Counted from the first letter of the stretch, positions 11,357 to 21,190 are shown. The stretch is DNA of 64,000 bases from Eutreptiella sp. 'Long Island Sound 2002' (GCA_964036045.1 OZ038381.1:63240242-63304241); one strand, 5' to 3'. The notes: generated by a model not told the origin, from the letters alone. A program made the numbers and translations.

Positions 11357-11398
11357 GCCTTCTTCGAGCGGAGTTCTGAGCCCGTTTTTTTTGCACGA

Positions 11399-11833
11399 CT
11401 ATCTACCTTCATGAACATCAATCTCGCACACAACCGCCAGCCCCTCCCTTGCAAAAGGCATAAAAGAACAACAAAAGCATTGGGTCCCCACATGACAACC
11501 GCTTCGCTTCTCAATGAAGTGAGCCGCGATGAGCACCTCACGAGTGTCATTATTGCTATCCAACCCTGCAAGCATGTACCGAAAAAAAATCTCTCCAATG
11601 CGGTTAGTGCTGGGAATGAAACTGTCACTTCTGTTCACATGCGGTGACCAATGCTTCTCAAAGACACGATGTATAACAGCACTTAGGAGGAGGATGATCG
11701 CTCTGTGATCCTTTGGGAGAGTACTCAATGCCCGCATAGTTAAAAAACCACCGTCCGGGTTTCGCCACCAGTCTTCCAGAAAATCTACGCAAATGCTCCT
11801 GATGCTGCAATGATGACATTGAACCTGTGAAGG
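11399..11833 (-). CDS. Exon-like ORF of unknown family (145 codons)
   Basis: Minus-strand frame open from an acceptor-like CTTCACAG at 11834 down to a stop at 11399. An internal ATG lies at 11737 (MRALSTLPKDHRAIILLLSA). The product has balanced composition, including RVFEKHWSPHVN, GEIFFRYMLAGLDSNN and CHVGTQCFCCSFMPFAREG, unlike the low-complexity ORFs elsewhere in the window. No domain recognised. It may be an exon of a host gene, or of a transposon gene, together with the ORF at 12427-12906; the reading phases of the two do not obviously join. Confidence 0.4.
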   Translation of the reverse strand, partial: PSQVQCHHCSIRSICVDFLEDWWRNPDGGFLTMRALSTLPKDHRAIILLLSAVIHRVFEKHWSPHVNRSDSFIPSTNRIGEIFFRYMLAGLDSNNDTREVLIAAHFIEKRSGCHVGTQCFCCSFMPFAREGLAVVCEIDVHEGR

Positions 11834-12426
11834 ACACTACCTTGAGTCGAGGCTACAAGGAAACACACCTCAGTTGGGGAACTGGGAAGTTACAGCCACG
11901 AAGGTCTTACAGGCACTGACAGTGCCGAACTTGAATTTTTCGGTAACTAGAGGACACAAAGAAAATCAAACATCCCCCACATCAAGGAAGCAAGCAGACG
12001 GCGGAAAATTCATTGCAACCATGAAAAATACAGGAATTCTGAGCAGACTGATATAAGAAACACATCCATACCATTCAGGAAAAAAGAGATAATTTCTCTG
12101 TTGGCCCCCAATTCCAGCGCCGGACTGCTACACGCCAATCTTGCCCCATCTAGGAAACCGGTACCGGCAAAGGTAGGTGGGTATCCTAAAAGTCGTGGAA
12201 TGATAGAAACCCTTATATGGGTATATTCTGGCGACCCAAAAAGCTTATATGGGTATATTTTCGGGGAGATGGGGGAGGGACGTTGTGACGTGACCCGGAT
12301 CTAATTCGTAGCAAACCGAACATCACAGAGGCAAGCCCTGAATGCATGGAACATACAACCCAAGCATGAAATTTGAATTGTCCTTAGTTCTTCGACACTT
12401 GCGCACGCCACTCCAATGGCTACTTA

Positions 12427-12906
12427 CATTTGAAGAGCTTCTGCTCCAACGGTCATTGTTTTGGGTTCCACCTTGAAAGTGGCCTTTTGCCATCTCAGAA
12501 ACCTCCTCCGAGGGTACACTGGCCCGCCTAGATCATACGCCAAACAATCACGCCATTGGTTCAAGTGCATCTTGTGATCACTTTTTTGACACTCCACTTG
12601 AACACCATATTGACTGGGGGAATCCTAAAGAATAATCATTGGAGCCACATACAATAGCGGATCATTACGCATGTTTGTGTTGCGGTTGGTGTGAGGCACC
12701 AAAGAATATGTTCTCACCATCTTTTGTATGTCACCGAGCTTGTGCCGGGACATCTTGTCTATTTGCTTAACAAATTTCAGTGTTTGGTACTGCGGCCGTT
12801 GCATTGTCTCGGTTCTTACCCGTTGTTGTTCGATGGGCTCATCATCATCCGAGGACTCATATTCTACGTCTTCCACCATAACTCCTTGACCTCCTGCGCC
12901 TTCCAT
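12427..12906 (-). pseudogene. Exon-like ORF with one in-frame TAG, acidic N terminus
   Basis: Follows a TTTAG acceptor-like site at 12914-12918 and starts at a true ATG. It opens with an acidic stretch (EYESSDDDEPIEQQ), then LKFVKQIDKMSRHKLGDIQK. The frame meets TAG at 12625-12627 and continues for about 66 codons (VQVECQKSDHKMHLNQWRD, GGPVYPRRRFLRWQK) to a strong donor-like GTAAGTA at 12426. Continuous coding quality on both sides of the stop suggests a single mutation. The KQIDKMSRHKLGDIQKMV helix pattern is loosely like the NET region of BET proteins, but one motif is not enough to assign it. Confidence 0.4.
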
Positions 12907-13289
12907 GTGGCCTAAATATCAGTTATACAACACATAATTAACAAGCACAAAAGAAAAGAAATACCTCCACTAACTCCTTGTACATGCACAGTTCAGATGC
13001 AAAACTCCGTGTTAAGCATCACATGATTGTACCTGTGACTTGATGAATGTATCTCCAAAAATTCAAATAATGGTGTCAAGTTATGGTTAAGGTGTCCGAT
13101 TCAGGACGCACTGGTCAGAACACGATTGTTCATGGTTTGATATGAATACGTGAATCAACGTACACCGAAATTTTTGTTAAATTCTGTGGCGTTCTCATTT
13201 TTCGTCTGTGGTATACTACCCTGACAAATCAAGGAATCTTGTACAAAATGTCTAGGTGTGAAGAGATAATGCGGATGGCCCAAGGGACA

Positions 13290-13550
13290 TTACGGGATGC
13301 CCAGAATGCAATTTCTTCGAACTCTCCTAGTGTTAGGGGTGGTTTTTCGGTCAAATTTGTGAGAGATGGCCATCCCAGAGCCCTGCTCTGTCCACGTCCC
13401 TGGCAAATGACAAATGCTCACATCATGTAACAATGTAGGACACAATGTAATGTCAATTTCTTCGACGTCGTACACATAAATTATCATCCAATGTCTTTGA
13501 AACAGTACAATTACATGCATAGTCCGATATTTCCGTGGCAAATATGTCAT
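13290..13550 (-). other. Minus-strand ORF, 86 codons, unknown
   Basis: ATG-led, with a natural-looking composition (MHVIVLFQRHWMIIYVYDVE, CHLPGTWTEQGSG). Same strand as the exon-like ORFs at 11.4-12.9 kb and possibly the upstream part of the same broken gene. No family recognised and no independent support. Confidence 0.25.
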
Positions 13551-13638
13551 TAGGGTCAGCGTTACAGTTTGGGTGTGCTAAATTTGCTTTTACTCCCAAG
13601 GGGCGCACCATTATCATAGATTTCTCCCTTGCACCAAA

Positions 13639-13655
13639 GGTAGGTAGGTAGGTAC
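13639..13655. repeat. GGTA microsatellite
   Basis: About four copies of GGTA (AGGTAGGTAGGTAGGTAC). A similar GGTA run occurs at 31142-31157. Confidence 0.8.
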
Positions 13656-13739
13656 GTTTCTTCGGAGCTCGGGATACCTCCTTTGAGAACGGAGGAAGAA
13701 GGTCTTACCAAGGCGTCCAGTCCCTCCTACTGCCCTAGA

Positions 13740-14403
13740 TCAGGTGCCTCTTAAGCCGCTGCCGCAGAAGCTTGGGAAGGCAGTATCGCGGCCATCCGGT
13801 GTAGGTGTCCTGGGTTGGAGGGTGTCCCCACATGTTTCCGTGGGTAGGGTCACATGCCCCCTGCTTCGGGCGGCAGCTCTGGCGGGCTGCCCAACCGTCT
13901 GGAGTAGCTCTCACCACAGGGGGTATTGGTCACGCGAGTCTACAGTACGTATGCTTCACCCCTGTGGCTCAAGTTCATTGGCCCCGCTGCTTGGCAGGCA
14001 ACCCCCTCTGGGGCGGTGTGCCGGCCTGCCTGTTCACCGGTTGTTTCCAAGACTCCGTGTGACGTTTGCCATGGTCCCCGATGCAGTCTACCCGAGCTTG
14101 GACCAGCGGCCTTGCAGTACAGCTCCTGCTACTGGCCCCGCAGATCTGCTCGGTCGCCCCAGTGCTTCTGACCCCTGGGGTGTGGTTTGTTGTGCCCTGT
14201 GCCGCTGCCACCCTGTGTGTGTATGCCTGTGCAGTGTCTGGGGCCCCTTGCAGCTCGTTCACCGGTGTGCGCGTCCCCTGCGTCCTTTGTGCGTTGTATG
14301 TGGCATGTTGGCGCTTGTTCATCGCTGTGCGCGTTGTGTGCGGCACCCACGTGGTGTTGGTGGCTTCGTTGCCCACCCTCTTTTTTTTTCTTGGTTGCTT
14401 GTT
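13740..14403. other. GT-rich stretch without a supported gene
   Basis: Plus strand becomes strongly G+T-rich from about 14180 (GTGTGTGTATGCCTGTGCAG and similar), leaving several frames open by composition. No domain in any of them. Confidence 0.4.
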
Positions 14404-15210
14404 TGATGAGAATCGTGGAGGACCCAAAGAAAAGAGGCCAGAGTTGGAGGGAGACCCTGAGAGGGGGAGGTAGGGTAGGTAGAGAGGGTTCAGTAGAGGA
14501 AGGCAAGGACAAATGCAGTTCGTACTGGAGGACGGGGGCGGGGATGGGCCGGGAGACTGCCAGGAAGGACAAGCACAGAATGCGGGAGGTCGGAAGCAGA
14601 GGCCCGAGGAGGACTCGCAGCTGGGACAGGTTGGGCGGGGGGGCAAGCAGGTGGGTTCGGGAAGGGGAGGGTGAGGCGGTGGACGGGTGCCAGGGCAGTG
14701 GCTCAGGGGAAGGCAAACGTGAGAAGAGACAGGACAGCGGGGCAGAGGCCGGAGACAGCGGGGCAGAGGACAGGGGCAAACGACAGCGGGAAGAGGAAAA
14801 ACAGTAACAGAGCCTGGTTGGGGAGGAGGGGTTGGAGCAGGGGGCAGACCGTCGGAGGCCTAAGAAGAAGGAAGCGAGGGGGGCGCGGTCCGATCGGGAT
14901 AGTGGAGGAACGAGTGAAAATGCGTTGCCCACACAAGGTCTGAGGAAAGTGGACGATGTATGTTCGGACAGTTAAGGAAGTGATCGTACAAAAGGATTGC
15001 ACAGGACATGAAACGACGGCAGACATAGTCCAATCGGAGGACCAAGATGATGGTTACAATGACAGGCTACCGTATCCGGAGGCATGGTTGCGGGTGTGTT
15101 GGAGAGCTCGGGAGATGGAAATACAGGGGCAGTTCGTTCTGGAGCAAGTAGTGCAGGAGCTGCAGGGCGAGGAGGTGTCGTCTGGGAGGAAGGGTAGGAA
15201 GAAGAAGTGA
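14404..15210 (+). pseudogene. Probable LINE ORF1 remnant
   Basis: Two consecutive plus-strand ORFs (14404-14807, starting ATG with MRIVEDPKKRGQSW; and 14956-15210, ending GRKGRKKK) of strongly charged composition. They sit directly before the endonuclease, the usual place for an ORF1 RNA-binding protein. No zinc knuckle or RRM is visible, so the assignment is positional. Confidence 0.4.
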
Positions 15211-15349
15211 CAATTAATGCTGCAGCGGGCAGCGGCAGTGACGAGGTTGCACAAGGGGCGTCAGCGCGGCAAGAAGATGGCGGGAAAGGGCAGCAGTCGA
15301 AGGTGCAAGAAGGACTGCGGAGAGATTGGAGGGACGGTCGCAACACATG

Positions 15350-15788
15350 AAGTTGTACACCCATAACAACCGGGCGGCAGCAAATAAGGCTACATGAGGC
15401 TAGCTTGGATGTGGCAGCGTATCAGGAGCTACGGCTGCAGGGAAAGGAACATGTTGTGTGCACACAGATGTACGGCGGGGTAGGGCGGGAGTACCAGCGG
15501 TAATGGGCACCAGTAGTGCCGTTGTTGGTGCGCGAGGGCCTCAGCGTGGTACAAGACAGGAAGGTGGGAGCGAAGGGGAGAAGGGGTGTGTGTGATGTGG
15601 CGATACAGCATGGGCAGGTTGTCATCATCAATTGCCATGTCCGGCATGAAAAGAGAGTCAAGCAGTATGTAGGGCAGCTGGGGATGGAGTATGTCCTGGC
15701 AGTGGAGAGGGGAGAAGTCATTTTAGTAGGGGACTTCAATACGATCCCCGAAGAAACGGCGCGGAGACGGAGATGGACCGAAAAATGA
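15350..15788 (+). pseudogene. LINE AP-type endonuclease domain
   Basis: Opens with MKLYTHNNRAAANKA. A second frame then carries LDVAAYQELRLQG, the catalytic-Glu region of APE endonucleases, and a further stretch ends ERGEVILVGDFNTIPEE, whose GDFN is the conserved APE motif. The domain makes the first-strand nick for target-primed reverse transcription. It is broken by a frameshift near 15390 and a TAA near 15502, and ends at TGA 15786-15788, after which the His-containing C-terminal motif of the nuclease is not clear. Confidence 0.7.
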
Positions 15789-16260
15789 GGCTGTTTGGGG
15801 AGAAATGAGGTTACACGACGTATCCTACAACGGCACATCAGGTTCGGCACACTACCCTGCACCAGAGGAAAGCGCGGCGTGGGTCCGGGGGGTGAGAGCG
15901 GGGTATATGGTGGGGGCTGAATAAATGCTGGACAAGAAATGGCACTGCCCAATGATGGGTACCATGGAAGTGAAGGTGGGGGAGCTAGGAGCCGACGAGG
16001 ACGGGTAACAGGAGTCGGGCTAGGAGGAGGTAAGCCTGCCGGCACCAGAAAAGTGGCCGGACAAGGATGATGACAACAAGTGTCAGCAATGGGTGCAGCA
16101 GGTGCACGTAAAGATCCGCCGGGGGACCCACGCACATTGGGCCATGAAGAAGGCGACGAAACTGTGTGGGTTTAGCAGCCCGGTGGGGGAGGCACAAACC
16201 GAACCAAAACTGCAACAGCTGATGGACAAGCTAAATAAGAGACAGCAGTAGGAAGTCGAG

Positions 16261-17055
16261 GTGAGAGCAAAGGCGGCGGGTATGGGCTGGGAGAAGGAAG
16301 TTGCACAGGCAAAAAAATCGGTGCAAGCGGCACAGAGGGCGGCGGGGGACGAGCATAAGGGAATCTACCGAAAAGTGGTAGCAGAGCATGAAGGGTATAT
16401 GGAGAGAGCTGTAATGTACAATTCCCTGCGCTACATCCTGGAGTTGGCAGAGGCTGCACAACCACAGGAGATCAGGGCAGTAAGGCTGCAGATCGGCAGA
16501 GTGAAGCAATTGAGGCAACAAGCAAGAAGTACTGGCCGCCATGGCGGAGAGCTTTTTTGGGCAACACAACCAAGGGCAGCAGGGACTTGGTGAGACCACA
16601 CGGAGAATGGTCCAGGCGCTGTTGCGGGACGTCACAGAGGAGCAAAGCGAGGCCCTACACCGCCGCGCGGTGACGCAGACTGAATCATTGGAGGCAGTGC
16701 GGGCTCTTAAGAGGAAAACGAGCCCAGGGTTGGTCCAACTGGTGGCTGAGGCATACCAGAATCTCAGTGCACTTGAGCTCGATGTCTTGGCAGGGAGGGT
16801 CATAGAGGTGCTGCGGACAGGCAAGCCCCCTGTGGAGTGCGGGAGCTAGGTGAGGCCCCAATACAAGAAAGGAGATCACCTATGGCCGGGAAACTGAGGA
16901 CCCATATGCTGTGCCGTCACAGAGGCCAGGCTGGTGGGGATGGTGGTCTTCAGAAGGATACAGCGGAGGCTGTATGCGGCGGGGGTTGTGCCAGACGAGA
17001 TCTGGGGCTCCGAGCTGGGCAGGTCCACACAGGAGGCAAGCTTCCGCTTTCAGAA
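16261..17055 (+). pseudogene. LINE linker and N-terminal reverse transcriptase
   Basis: A Gln/Glu/Arg-rich linker (16261-16593) leads into a frame with LEAVRALKRKTSPGL, VAEAYQNL and VIEVLRTGKPPVE, the usual LINE sequence before RT motif 1. Past a frameshift the next frame reads GMVVFRRIQRRLYAAGVVPD and GRSTQEASFRFQ, typical of the RT fingers. The frame then runs into the 5S-like repeat at 17040. Stops at 16591-16593 and 16847-16849 and at least two frameshifts inactivate it. Confidence 0.7.
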
Positions 17056-17140
17056 GTTAAGCCTAATTTGAGGCTCGCAGTACTAAGGTGGGAGACCACC
17101 TGACGATGTACTGAGTTGCAAAGTGATATACTGCAATGTC
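17040..17140 (+). repeat. 5S rRNA-like direct repeat, copy 1
   Basis: Contains CAGAAGTTAAGC, GCAGTACTAAGGTGGGAGAC, CACCTG and GAGTTGCA. In order and spacing these match the second half of eukaryotic 5S rRNA (CGAAGTTAAGC, GTAGTACTAGGATGGGTGAC, CTCCTGG, GTGTTGCA). The first half of 5S is not evident. About 89 percent identical to copy 2 over its last 80 bp. Confidence 0.65.
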
Positions 17141-17343
17141 ACAGATTGCGGAGAAAGAGGTTGACTCCGTGAGTAACTGCTAATTGGTACGGGCCCTAGG
17201 CCGGCTACATACAAAATACAGACGACCACACAATGGACGGGGAACGTGAGGACTCAGGGGAAATACCAGTGCGGGCTAAGTGGCAAACCTGCACTGGGCA
17301 TGAGTCCTTAGTTCAGCCGCTACCTTGAAGTTGTTCTGCGATG
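17141..17343. mobile_element. Sequence enclosed by the two 5S-like repeats
   Basis: 203 bp with no ORF of note. Together with the flanking repeats it forms a ~405-bp block that interrupts LINE RT coding sequence. The arrangement (short internal part between direct repeats carrying 5S sequence) is like Cassandra-type terminal-repeat retrotransposons in miniature. However, no tRNA primer-binding site, polypurine tract or TG/CA ends were recognised, so a 5S-derived SINE or a simple duplication remains possible. Confidence 0.35.
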
Positions 17344-17444
17344 GCTTCTGGTTTCGGACGTTGAGCCTAATTTGAAGCTCTCAGTACGAAGGTCGGAAAC
17401 CACCTGACGATGTGCTGAGTCGCAAAGTGATACAATGCAATGTC
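17344..17444 (+). repeat. 5S rRNA-like direct repeat, copy 2
   Basis: 304 bp downstream of copy 1 and in the same orientation. It has TTTCGGACGTTGAGCC, CAGTACGAAGGTCGGAAAC, CACCTG and GAGTCGCA. The match to copy 1 starts weakly at GCTTCTGG and is strong from GCCTAATTTG to GCAATGTC. It ends where LINE RT coding (MYLDNEALEA) resumes. Confidence 0.65.
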
Positions 17445-17835
17445 TGACATGTACCTGGATAATGAGGCCCTTGAGGCAATCATTGCGTCGGTGGACGTGA
17501 AGGGCGTGCTCCCCAACACGCCACAGGGACGTATTGAGGAGGTGCGGAGGCAATAGGGGCCCCCGTACGGCGACTTTGTCCGGGAGTACCTGCACACCAG
17601 AAGGTACAGCATGACAATGGGAAAGGGCTGTACCGATTGGCTGACCCCAGGCAGCGGGCTGCGACAAAGCGGGGTCAAGGGCTCCTTCCTGTACATGCCT
17701 CCCATGCTCCCGCTGATGCGATGGTTTCCGCGGGAGTATCGACAACTGGCGAGGACGCCACACATGTCGCCGGCACAAGCATACGTGGACGATGCAGTGC
17801 CCATGGTTAGGGACAAAAAGGTCGGGAAGGCGGAC
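17445..17835 (+). pseudogene. LINE reverse transcriptase palm
   Basis: Reads MYLDNEALEAIIASVDVKG (first catalytic Asp region), then after a TAG at 17555-17557 the frame continues through GSGLRQSGVKGSFLYM and RTPHMSPAQAYVDDAVPM. YVDD lies at 17782-17793 and holds the paired catalytic aspartates. The thumb and anything beyond are missing: by 17870 the sequence is minisatellite. Key palm residues are therefore present in a truncated, stop-containing copy. Confidence 0.8.
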
Positions 17836-17869
17836 TGCGTGCTGTGTATGTCCCGCCCCCGTGGTGGGC

Positions 17870-18960
17870 CGTGTCGTGGTGCTGCGTGCCCCCCCCCATG
17901 GTGGGGTGTGCTGTGTTGTTGACTGGCTCCCCTCATGGTTGGGGTTGCTTCGTTGATGCCTGGCCCCCAACATGGTGGGGTGTGCTCTGGTGGCGTGTGA
18001 CTCCCCACATGGTGAGGCTGCTGTGTTGGTGCCTGGCCTGCCTCATGGTGGGGCGTGCTGTGTTGGTGGGTGGCCCCCCGCATGGTGCGGCATGCTTTGG
18101 CGGTGCGTGTCCCCCCTCATGGTGGGGCAGCTTTGGCAGTGCTTGGCCAACCTCTTCATGGGGCGTGCTGTGTTGGTGTGTCTCCAGGCTCAGGATGGAG
18201 CTTGCTGTGTAGGTGCCTGGCCCTCAACATGGTCAGGTGTGCCCTGGTGGTGCGTCGCCCCCCCGCATGGTGGGGCGTGCTGTGTTGGTAGCTTGCCCTC
18301 CACATGATGGGGTGTGCCCTGGTGGTGCGTGACCTTCCCCTTGGTGGGGCGTGCTGCGTCGGTGCGTGGGTTCCCTCCCGGTTGGGCGTGTCCTGTTGCT
18401 GCTGGGCCCCCCTCATGGTGCTGTGGTGGTGTGGTGCTGTGGTGGTGTGTGGCCCCCTCATGGTGAGGCGTGCTGTGTTGGTGCCTGAACCCCCTCATGG
18501 TGGGGCGCGTCACCTAGGATTTGATTGACCCCGGAAGAATCTCTGCTGGGTTGCTGCTTGCCCCCCCTCATGATGGGCCGTGCTCTGTTGGTGCGTGGCC
18601 TGCTGCCTTTGTGGAGCTTGGTGTGGTGGTGTGTCGGGCGCTGCCTTGGCGGGGCGTGCCGTGGTGGTGTGTGGTCCGCCGCCTTGGTGGGACGGGCTGT
18701 GGTGGTGCTTGGCCCCCCGCATGTTGGTCGTGTTGTGTACGTGCCTGGCCCCCCTCATGTTGGGGCGTGCTGTGTTGGTGTGTTGCCCCCCGCTTGGTGA
18801 AGCATGTTGTGGTTGTGCCTGGCCCCCCTCGTGGTGGGGCGTGCTGCGGTGGTGCGTGGCCCGCCTCTTGGTGGGGCGTGCTCCTCAATGTGCGGCGTGG
18901 CCTGCAGCATGGTGGGGCGTGCTGCGTTTGTGCGGGTGTTTCTGTTTTTGTTCGGTGGTT
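17870..18960. repeat. GC-rich minisatellite with CCCC-CATGGTGGGG core
   Basis: Degenerate tandem repeats of roughly 35-45 bp, typically TGGCCCCCCTCATGGTGGGG followed by CGTGCTGTGTTGGTGCG. The core CCCC-N-CATGGTGGGG is itself self-complementary at its ends, so every unit can form a small hairpin. Its lack of stops leaves long compositional ORFs on both strands (for example 18521-19585), which I do not treat as genes. Confidence 0.75.
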
Positions 18961-19790
18961 TGGTTTCGGTTGCGGTAGCCCTGTTGCTTGGCCTGGACAG
19001 GCGGGCCAGCTCCCCGAGTGTGTGCGGTGCGCCATCCCTTTTTCCTGGCGGGACAGAAGGGCCAGCATCCCGAGGACTTGCGGTGCGCCGCCCCGTGTTG
19101 TTCTTTTGCGGGTGTCGTCGCCTCGCCGCTCATTTTCCCTTGTTCGCCCTCCGCTTCCTTGCCGGCCGCTTTACCTCCCCCCTCCCCTCTTAAGGTTGTG
19201 CTTCGCGGCAGTCGTCGGCGCGCCGCTGTTCTTCCCCCTTCCTCTCCGTGCTTGCTGGTTGCTGCAGTTGGCCGCCCGCGGGCCTTTGATGCCGCCGACC
19301 GTGCACCTTACCCCAGCCCCCCCCTCTGCTGGTCCGGGTTTCGTGGGTGCCTGCGCCCTGCCGCTCGTTTTCGCCTGCCCGCACTCTGCTTTGTCCTTGC
19401 TGCGTGCTGTTTTGTTGTCCCCTGGCGGTTCTGGCTTCCTGCTGCCCACCTGCCTCCTCGTGGGTTGTTTTGCGCGGGTGTTGCTGCTCTGCTGCTTGTT
19501 TTTCCTCGTGTGCTTTGTGCTTAATGTTTGTTGCCATGCTCCTTCTGCTTTGTCGGCGGTTGTTGCGGCTTCCCCCTCGCCCTGACTTGTGTTCGGGTGT
19601 GTTGCTCACCTTCTTCTTTTTGTCCCTTCTGTTTGCTCTGCCTTTTTGCTGCTGCCCGCCCATTTGTTCCCTCCTGGTGCCGCCCCCCCCTCCCCCCGCT
19701 GGCTTCGGTTTCGCGGGTGTCATGGCCCGTGTTGCTTGGCGCTTTTCGGCTGTGGCTGCCCTCCGCTGCGTCCCCTGCCGCTGTGTGCTT
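18961..19790. other. Pyrimidine/GT-rich low-complexity DNA
   Basis: Transition between the minisatellite and the satellite at 19.8-21.2 kb. Plus strand is rich in TTG, TGC and CCC. All six frames contain long open stretches by composition and none has a domain. Confidence 0.4.
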
Positions 19791-21190
19791 TGCTGCGTGC
19801 TGTGCTCTGATGTGCTTGGCTGCTGTGTGTTGTGTTCTGCCTCCGGGTGTGGTGTCTTGGTGCGCTTTGCTGTGCTGTTTGGGTTGCGTCTTGCCGTTTG
19901 TCTGGGTCTTTGTCTTGATGCTGTGCTGCGCTGTCTTGCGCTGTGTTGTTCCCTGCGTTGTGCTGCTGTTGTGCATGGTTCTGTGCTGCTTTTTTTCGCG
20001 CTCTTTGGTGCTGCTTCGTGCTGTGCCGTGCCCTCGGGTGCCGTGTGCTTTGCTGGTGCTGTGCTGTGTTGTGCTGCGATGCATCGCGTTGTTCTGTGCG
20101 GTGCTGTGTTGTTGTTCACTGTGCTGTTTGTGCCGTGCTGTGCTGCCTTTTCTTGCGCTTTTTGGTGCTGCCTCGTGCTGTGCCGTGTCCTCGGAGGCTG
20201 TGTGCTTTGCTGCGTGCTGTGCTGTGCTGTGCTGTGCTGCTGTGCGTTGTGCGTGCCTTGGGGTGTGGTGTCTTGGTGCGCTGTCCTGTGCTGTTCGCGT
20301 TGTGTCCTGCTGTTTTCTCTTGCAGTTTGCCTGGGTGTGTTGCTGTGTGCTGTGCTGTGTCTGTTGGTGCTGTGTTGTGCTGCGATGCGTCGCGTTGTTC
20401 TGTGCGGTGCTGTGCTGTTGTTAACCGTGCTGTTTGTATGGTGCTGTGCTGCTTTTTCTTGCGCTTTTTGATGCTGCCTCGTGCTGTGCCGCGTCCTCGC
20501 GTGCTGTGTGCTTTGCTGCGTGCTGTGCTGTGGTGTGATGTGCTGCTGTGCGTTGTGCGTGCCTTGGGTTGTGGTGTCTTGGTGCGCTGTGCTTTGCTGT
20601 TCGCGTTGTGTCTTGCTGTTCTGTCTAGTCTGTGTCGCTGTGTGCTGTCCTGTGTCCCCTGGTGCTGTGCTGCGCTGCGTCGCGTTCTGTTGTTCTGTGC
20701 GGTGCAGTGCGGTTCGGCACCGTGTTGTCTGCGCGGTGATGGGCTGCTTTACCTCGCGCTTGTTGGTGCTGCTTCCTGCTGTGCCGTGCTGTGCTGTGCT
20801 GTGCCTTAGGGTGTGGTGTCTTGGTGTGCTGTGTTATGCTGTTCGCGTTGTGTCGTGCTGTTTTGTCTCAGTCTGTGTTTCTGTGTGCTCCGCTGTGTCT
20901 CTTGGTGCTGTGCTGCCCTGCGTTGCGTCGTGTTGTTCCGTGTGGTGCAGTGCTGTTGTGCATCGTGCTGTTTGCGTGGTGCTGTGCTGCTTTTTCTCGC
21001 GCTTTTTTGTGCTGTTTTGTGCTGTGCCGTGCCTATGGTGTTTCGTGGTGCTGTGGCGTGCTGTGCCATTTGTTGTGGCGTATTGCTGTGTGGCTCTGTG
21101 CCCTGTGTGCTGTGCTGTGTATGTTTTGCCGTTCTCTTGTGGTCCCTCTTGTGCTGCTGTCTGTTGTGCTGTTTGTGTTCTGTGGTGCTG
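19790..21190. repeat. TGCTG-rich satellite with ~250-310 bp higher-order period
   Basis: Short TGCTG/TGTGC repeats arranged in longer units. The landmark CTGCGATGCGTCGCGTTGTT and its variants recur near 20,075, 20,381, 20,671 and 20,919, and between landmarks the unit also repeats TTTTTCTTGCGCTTTTTGG. At least four degenerate units. Long frames such as 19347-20471 (plus) and 19190-20119 (minus) are products of the composition. Confidence 0.7.

Larger units (their letters stand above)
7060..11360 (+). repeat. Tandem array of ~1.2-1.34 kb units carrying secreted-peptide-like ORFs
   Basis: The anchor AAGTTTGGGCTTCCAAGTGA recurs at 7092, 8288 and (one change) 9632. The start of the longer ORF recurs at 8204, 9548, 10877 and 11300. 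This gives one 5'-truncated unit, two full units (about 1,344 and 1,329 bp), one shortened unit (423 bp) and a terminal stub. Each full unit holds, in order, a 134-136-codon ORF, a splice-acceptor-like TTTTACCTCCTGCAG (CTGTAG in the third unit), a conserved segment open in two frames, a second acceptor-like tract (TTTCTCTGTCACAG), a 46-69-codon ORF beginning MIL, and a conserved ~200-bp spacer. The first unit lacks a 146-bp segment present in the others (8828-8973 in the second), deleted between CCAC repeats. It could be a local small-gene family or a tandemly duplicated non-coding repeat. Confidence 0.8.
14404..17835 (+). mobile_element. Broken LINE (non-LTR retrotransposon)
   Basis: Plus-strand order: a charged, Arg/Glu/Gly-rich ORF (14404-14807 and 14956-15210), an AP-type endonuclease, a helical linker and a reverse transcriptase up to the YVDD catalytic motif. 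Such elements nick target DNA with the endonuclease and copy their RNA at the nick. The copy is dead: stops and frameshifts separate all modules, the RT is interrupted at 17040-17444, and everything after the YVDD region is replaced by minisatellite DNA. No poly(A) tail or target duplication was found. The motifs resemble those of LINEs with an APE endonuclease; the clade was not determined. Confidence 0.75.

Noticed and set aside
12427-12906. BET/NET domain protein
   Set aside because: Only one helix (KQIDKMSRHKLGDIQKMV) is suggestive; the rest of the domain is not visible.
17611-18212. RT reading frame continuing into the minisatellite as a functional fusion
   Set aside because: The frame stays open only to 17,922 and becomes repeat-encoded Pro/Trp/Cys sequence; the RT is also broken upstream.
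18521-20471. Long plus- and minus-strand ORFs (up to 374 codons) in 18.5-21.2 kb
   Set aside because: Several frames are open at once over satellite sequence; products are Cys/Val/Leu- or Gln/His/Thr-rich repeats with no domain. Composition explains them.
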